Shown: piece after piece, positions 62,737 to 64,000 of the stretch
Numbering within the stretch: the stretch's first letter is position 1
Layout: each line of letters opens with the position of its first letter
Assembly: GCF_000987955.1 (NCBI RefSeq)
Contig: NZ_LAZU01000031.1
Coordinates: 62,001-126,000, forward strand
Direction of reading: 5' to 3'
From: Paenibacillus sp. DMB20
GTDB taxonomy: Bacteria; Bacillota; Bacilli; Paenibacillales; Paenibacillaceae
DNA length: 64,000 bases
Notes under the pieces: generated by a model
What the model saw: the letters and a program-made list of their open reading frames with translations, nothing else
What the model was told of the DNA's origin: nothing
The model's database searches: none
Translations under genes and position numbers: made by a program

Positions 62737-64000
62737 TTAATGCACCGGCGAAAGCTCGATCAACTGCACCTCGTGCGGTCCCAATTGGGAACCGATGGAT
62801 GTCCCGTTCTCGATGTCCAGCACCTGCACATGCCTTCTAGGTTCAGAGCTTCCTTTAAGGTAAGCGATGTCCTCGCCGGTCAAGGATGCCGGGGCCCCCA
62901 TCTCCACCCATGCATCATAGCTGCTGCCATGCTTGCGGCTAATGGTGCGGGTGACCATTTTATACGATCCTTTCGGCAGGCCGGCAAGTATGATGTCCAT
63001 TTTTAAGGTCTTCTCATTTTTGAACCCGTTGTACCTGTGCGTCTCATCAATAAATGAAATGTCCCCCTGTGCATATAGATCATCATAATGACAGTAATTG
63101 TAGGTCAAGATCTGATACCCGCTGTTATTGGCCGTTACGACATAACCGTCCCCTTTGGCGATCAGACGGTCACCCAGCTTGGAGAGCAGCCGGTATGCAT
63201 TCATTGCCGCTTTAGGAATGCCGTATTGTGCGATGAGGCCGAGGCCGCCGTGAAATAATTGAGGGGACGGAAACGTCTCCTCGATGTTGTCGCTCAGCAC
63301 CCAGTAACCGAAACCGTGGATGGCATCCAGGTTATCCAGGATATTTTTGGCGATATAGGCCGCTTTATACAAGGTGTCATTGGTTAATTCGCGGTGATAA
63401 GCGGTCGAGTTCCATTCCGTCAGATAAATCTCGCGTCCCGAAAGACCCTGCTCGGCAAGCATTTCCAGCTCTTCCCCAAGCTTGTCTTTCAGAAAATCTG
63501 GATTTGACGATATTCCTCCAAACTCCTCCTGCAGCTTTCGATAAACACCGGGATCCAAAGTGAGATCCATATGCTCCGTATTCACTACGTTCCCGATCTC
63601 ATCATGCGGATAAAAATGAAGAGGGATAAAGTCGGGAAGGCAGTGATTCTCCCGGCAGAAATCAAAAAAACGGAGGGTAACGGACCGCGAATTTGCAGTG
63701 ATGATCCGTCCGGGGGCGCCGATTTGCAGGGCTTCGGAAATTCCTTTTACCGTCCGGTAGGTTCTTAAATACAGCTCATGATATTCCTCTTCCGCGGCAG
63801 GCCAGAACACTTTGAACTCGGGCTCGTTCCAAAACTCGAACTTCCAGCCGGCGACCTCGGCCGCACCGTAACGGTTCATGCAGTGGCGGACAAACTCACC
63901 GACCAGAGCGCACCACTTATCCAGGGATTTGGGCGGACTGGTGTAACTGGCCCTGTAGAACACCCTCTTATCCGGATCGGCTGCCAGGGCGGAGGGCATA
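62737..64000 (-). CDS. GH39 beta-xylosidase-type glycosidase (N-terminus beyond right edge)
   Basis: At least 420 residues of a clan-A glycosidase resembling GH39 xylan beta-xylosidases. The acid/base Glu is in WKFEFWNEPEFKVFW and the nucleophile Glu in EIYLTEWNSTAYH; GYWVLSDNIEE follows. A C-terminal beta-sandwich begins near VTANNSGYQILTYNY. The frame is open to the window edge; an internal Met lies at 63999, but the family has about 80 more residues, so the true start is outside. It belongs to the glycoside cluster that follows. Confidence 0.88.
   Translation of the reverse strand, partial: MPSALAADPDKRVFYRASYTSPPKSLDKWCALVGEFVRHCMNRYGAAEVAGWKFEFWNEPEFKVFWPAAEEEYHELYLRTYRTVKGISEALQIGAPGRIITANSRSVTLRFFDFCRENHCLPDFIPLHFYPHDEIGNVVNTEHMDLTLDPGVYRKLQEEFGGISSNPDFLKDKLGEELEMLAEQGLSGREIYLTEWNSTAYHRELTNDTLYKAAYIAKNILDNLDAIHGFGYWVLSDNIEETFPSPQLFHGGLGLIAQYGIPKAAMNAYRLLSKLGDRLIAKGDGYVVTANNSGYQILTYNYCHYDDLYAQGDISFIDETHRYNGFKNEKTLKMDIILAGLPKGSYKMVTRTISRKHGSSYDAWVEMGAPASLTGEDIAYLKGSSEPRRHVQVLDIENGTSIGSQLGPHEVQLIELSPVH

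Overview
The window looks like chromosomal DNA of a Paenibacillus-type Gram-positive spore former. GC content is moderate, Shine-Dalgarno sites are strong, there are many intrinsic terminators, and the genes include Spo0M, TagO/MraY-type transferase, RNase J, a Bacillus-type RNase HI, a YesM-type sensor kinase beside a sugar ABC transporter, and several glycosidases. No tRNA, rRNA, CRISPR array, phage module or insertion sequence was seen. Layout: 0-6.3 kb, sensor kinase (cut by the left edge), two sugar permeases, a binding lipoprotein, an aldo/keto reductase and a TauE-type exporter. 6.4-20.4 kb, small hypotheticals, a GH18 chitinase, a YqcI/YcgG protein, RNase J, a NiaP-like transporter, a papain-like amidase-fold protein, a VTT membrane protein, pyridoxine kinase, methionine aminopeptidase, a HTH protein, MelA and AnmK. 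20.5-25.2 kb, BadF-type amino-sugar kinase and MurQ (MurNAc recycling), an unknown membrane protein, TagO-like transferase and a 26-residue hydrophobic peptide. 25.4-32.6 kb, a complete deoxyribonucleoside-use regulon (deoR, deoC, cdd, nupC, deoB, deoD, pdp) with a clear promoter/operator. 32.8-36.8 kb, RNase HI, small conserved proteins, FMN reductase, methyltransferase and a TetR regulator. 37-52 kb, an accessory region rich in likely antibiotic-defence genes: LmrB-like efflux with TetR, a second MFS pump with TetR, a streptothricin acetyltransferase-like GNAT, a P-loop kinase, chloramphenicol acetyltransferase and an ABC-F ATPase, interspersed with PepF, Spo0M, a nuclease-fold protein and an esterase. 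52.3-56.3 kb, nitronate monooxygenase, modAB and a divergent HTH/PBP regulator. 56.5-64 kb, two GH3 enzymes, an MFS sugar transporter with a perfect cre, and a GH39 enzyme cut by the right edge. The most interesting signals are three leader devices in front of resistance genes. The ABC-F gene has a 28-codon leader ORF whose stop codon lies in a perfect stem, followed by two terminators. The cat gene has a short leader ORF whose end overlaps a stem hiding the cat ribosome-binding site. The streptothricin-acetyltransferase-like gene has an 8-codon leader ORF and a perfect 9-bp stem hiding its ribosome-binding site. A family of about 110-bp intergenic repeats built from small hairpins is scattered through the window. 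Caution: 22 genes are frameshifted as read, nearly all by one extra base in a homopolymer. This points to systematic base-calling error, not real gene decay; each is annotated as one gene with the break position stated.
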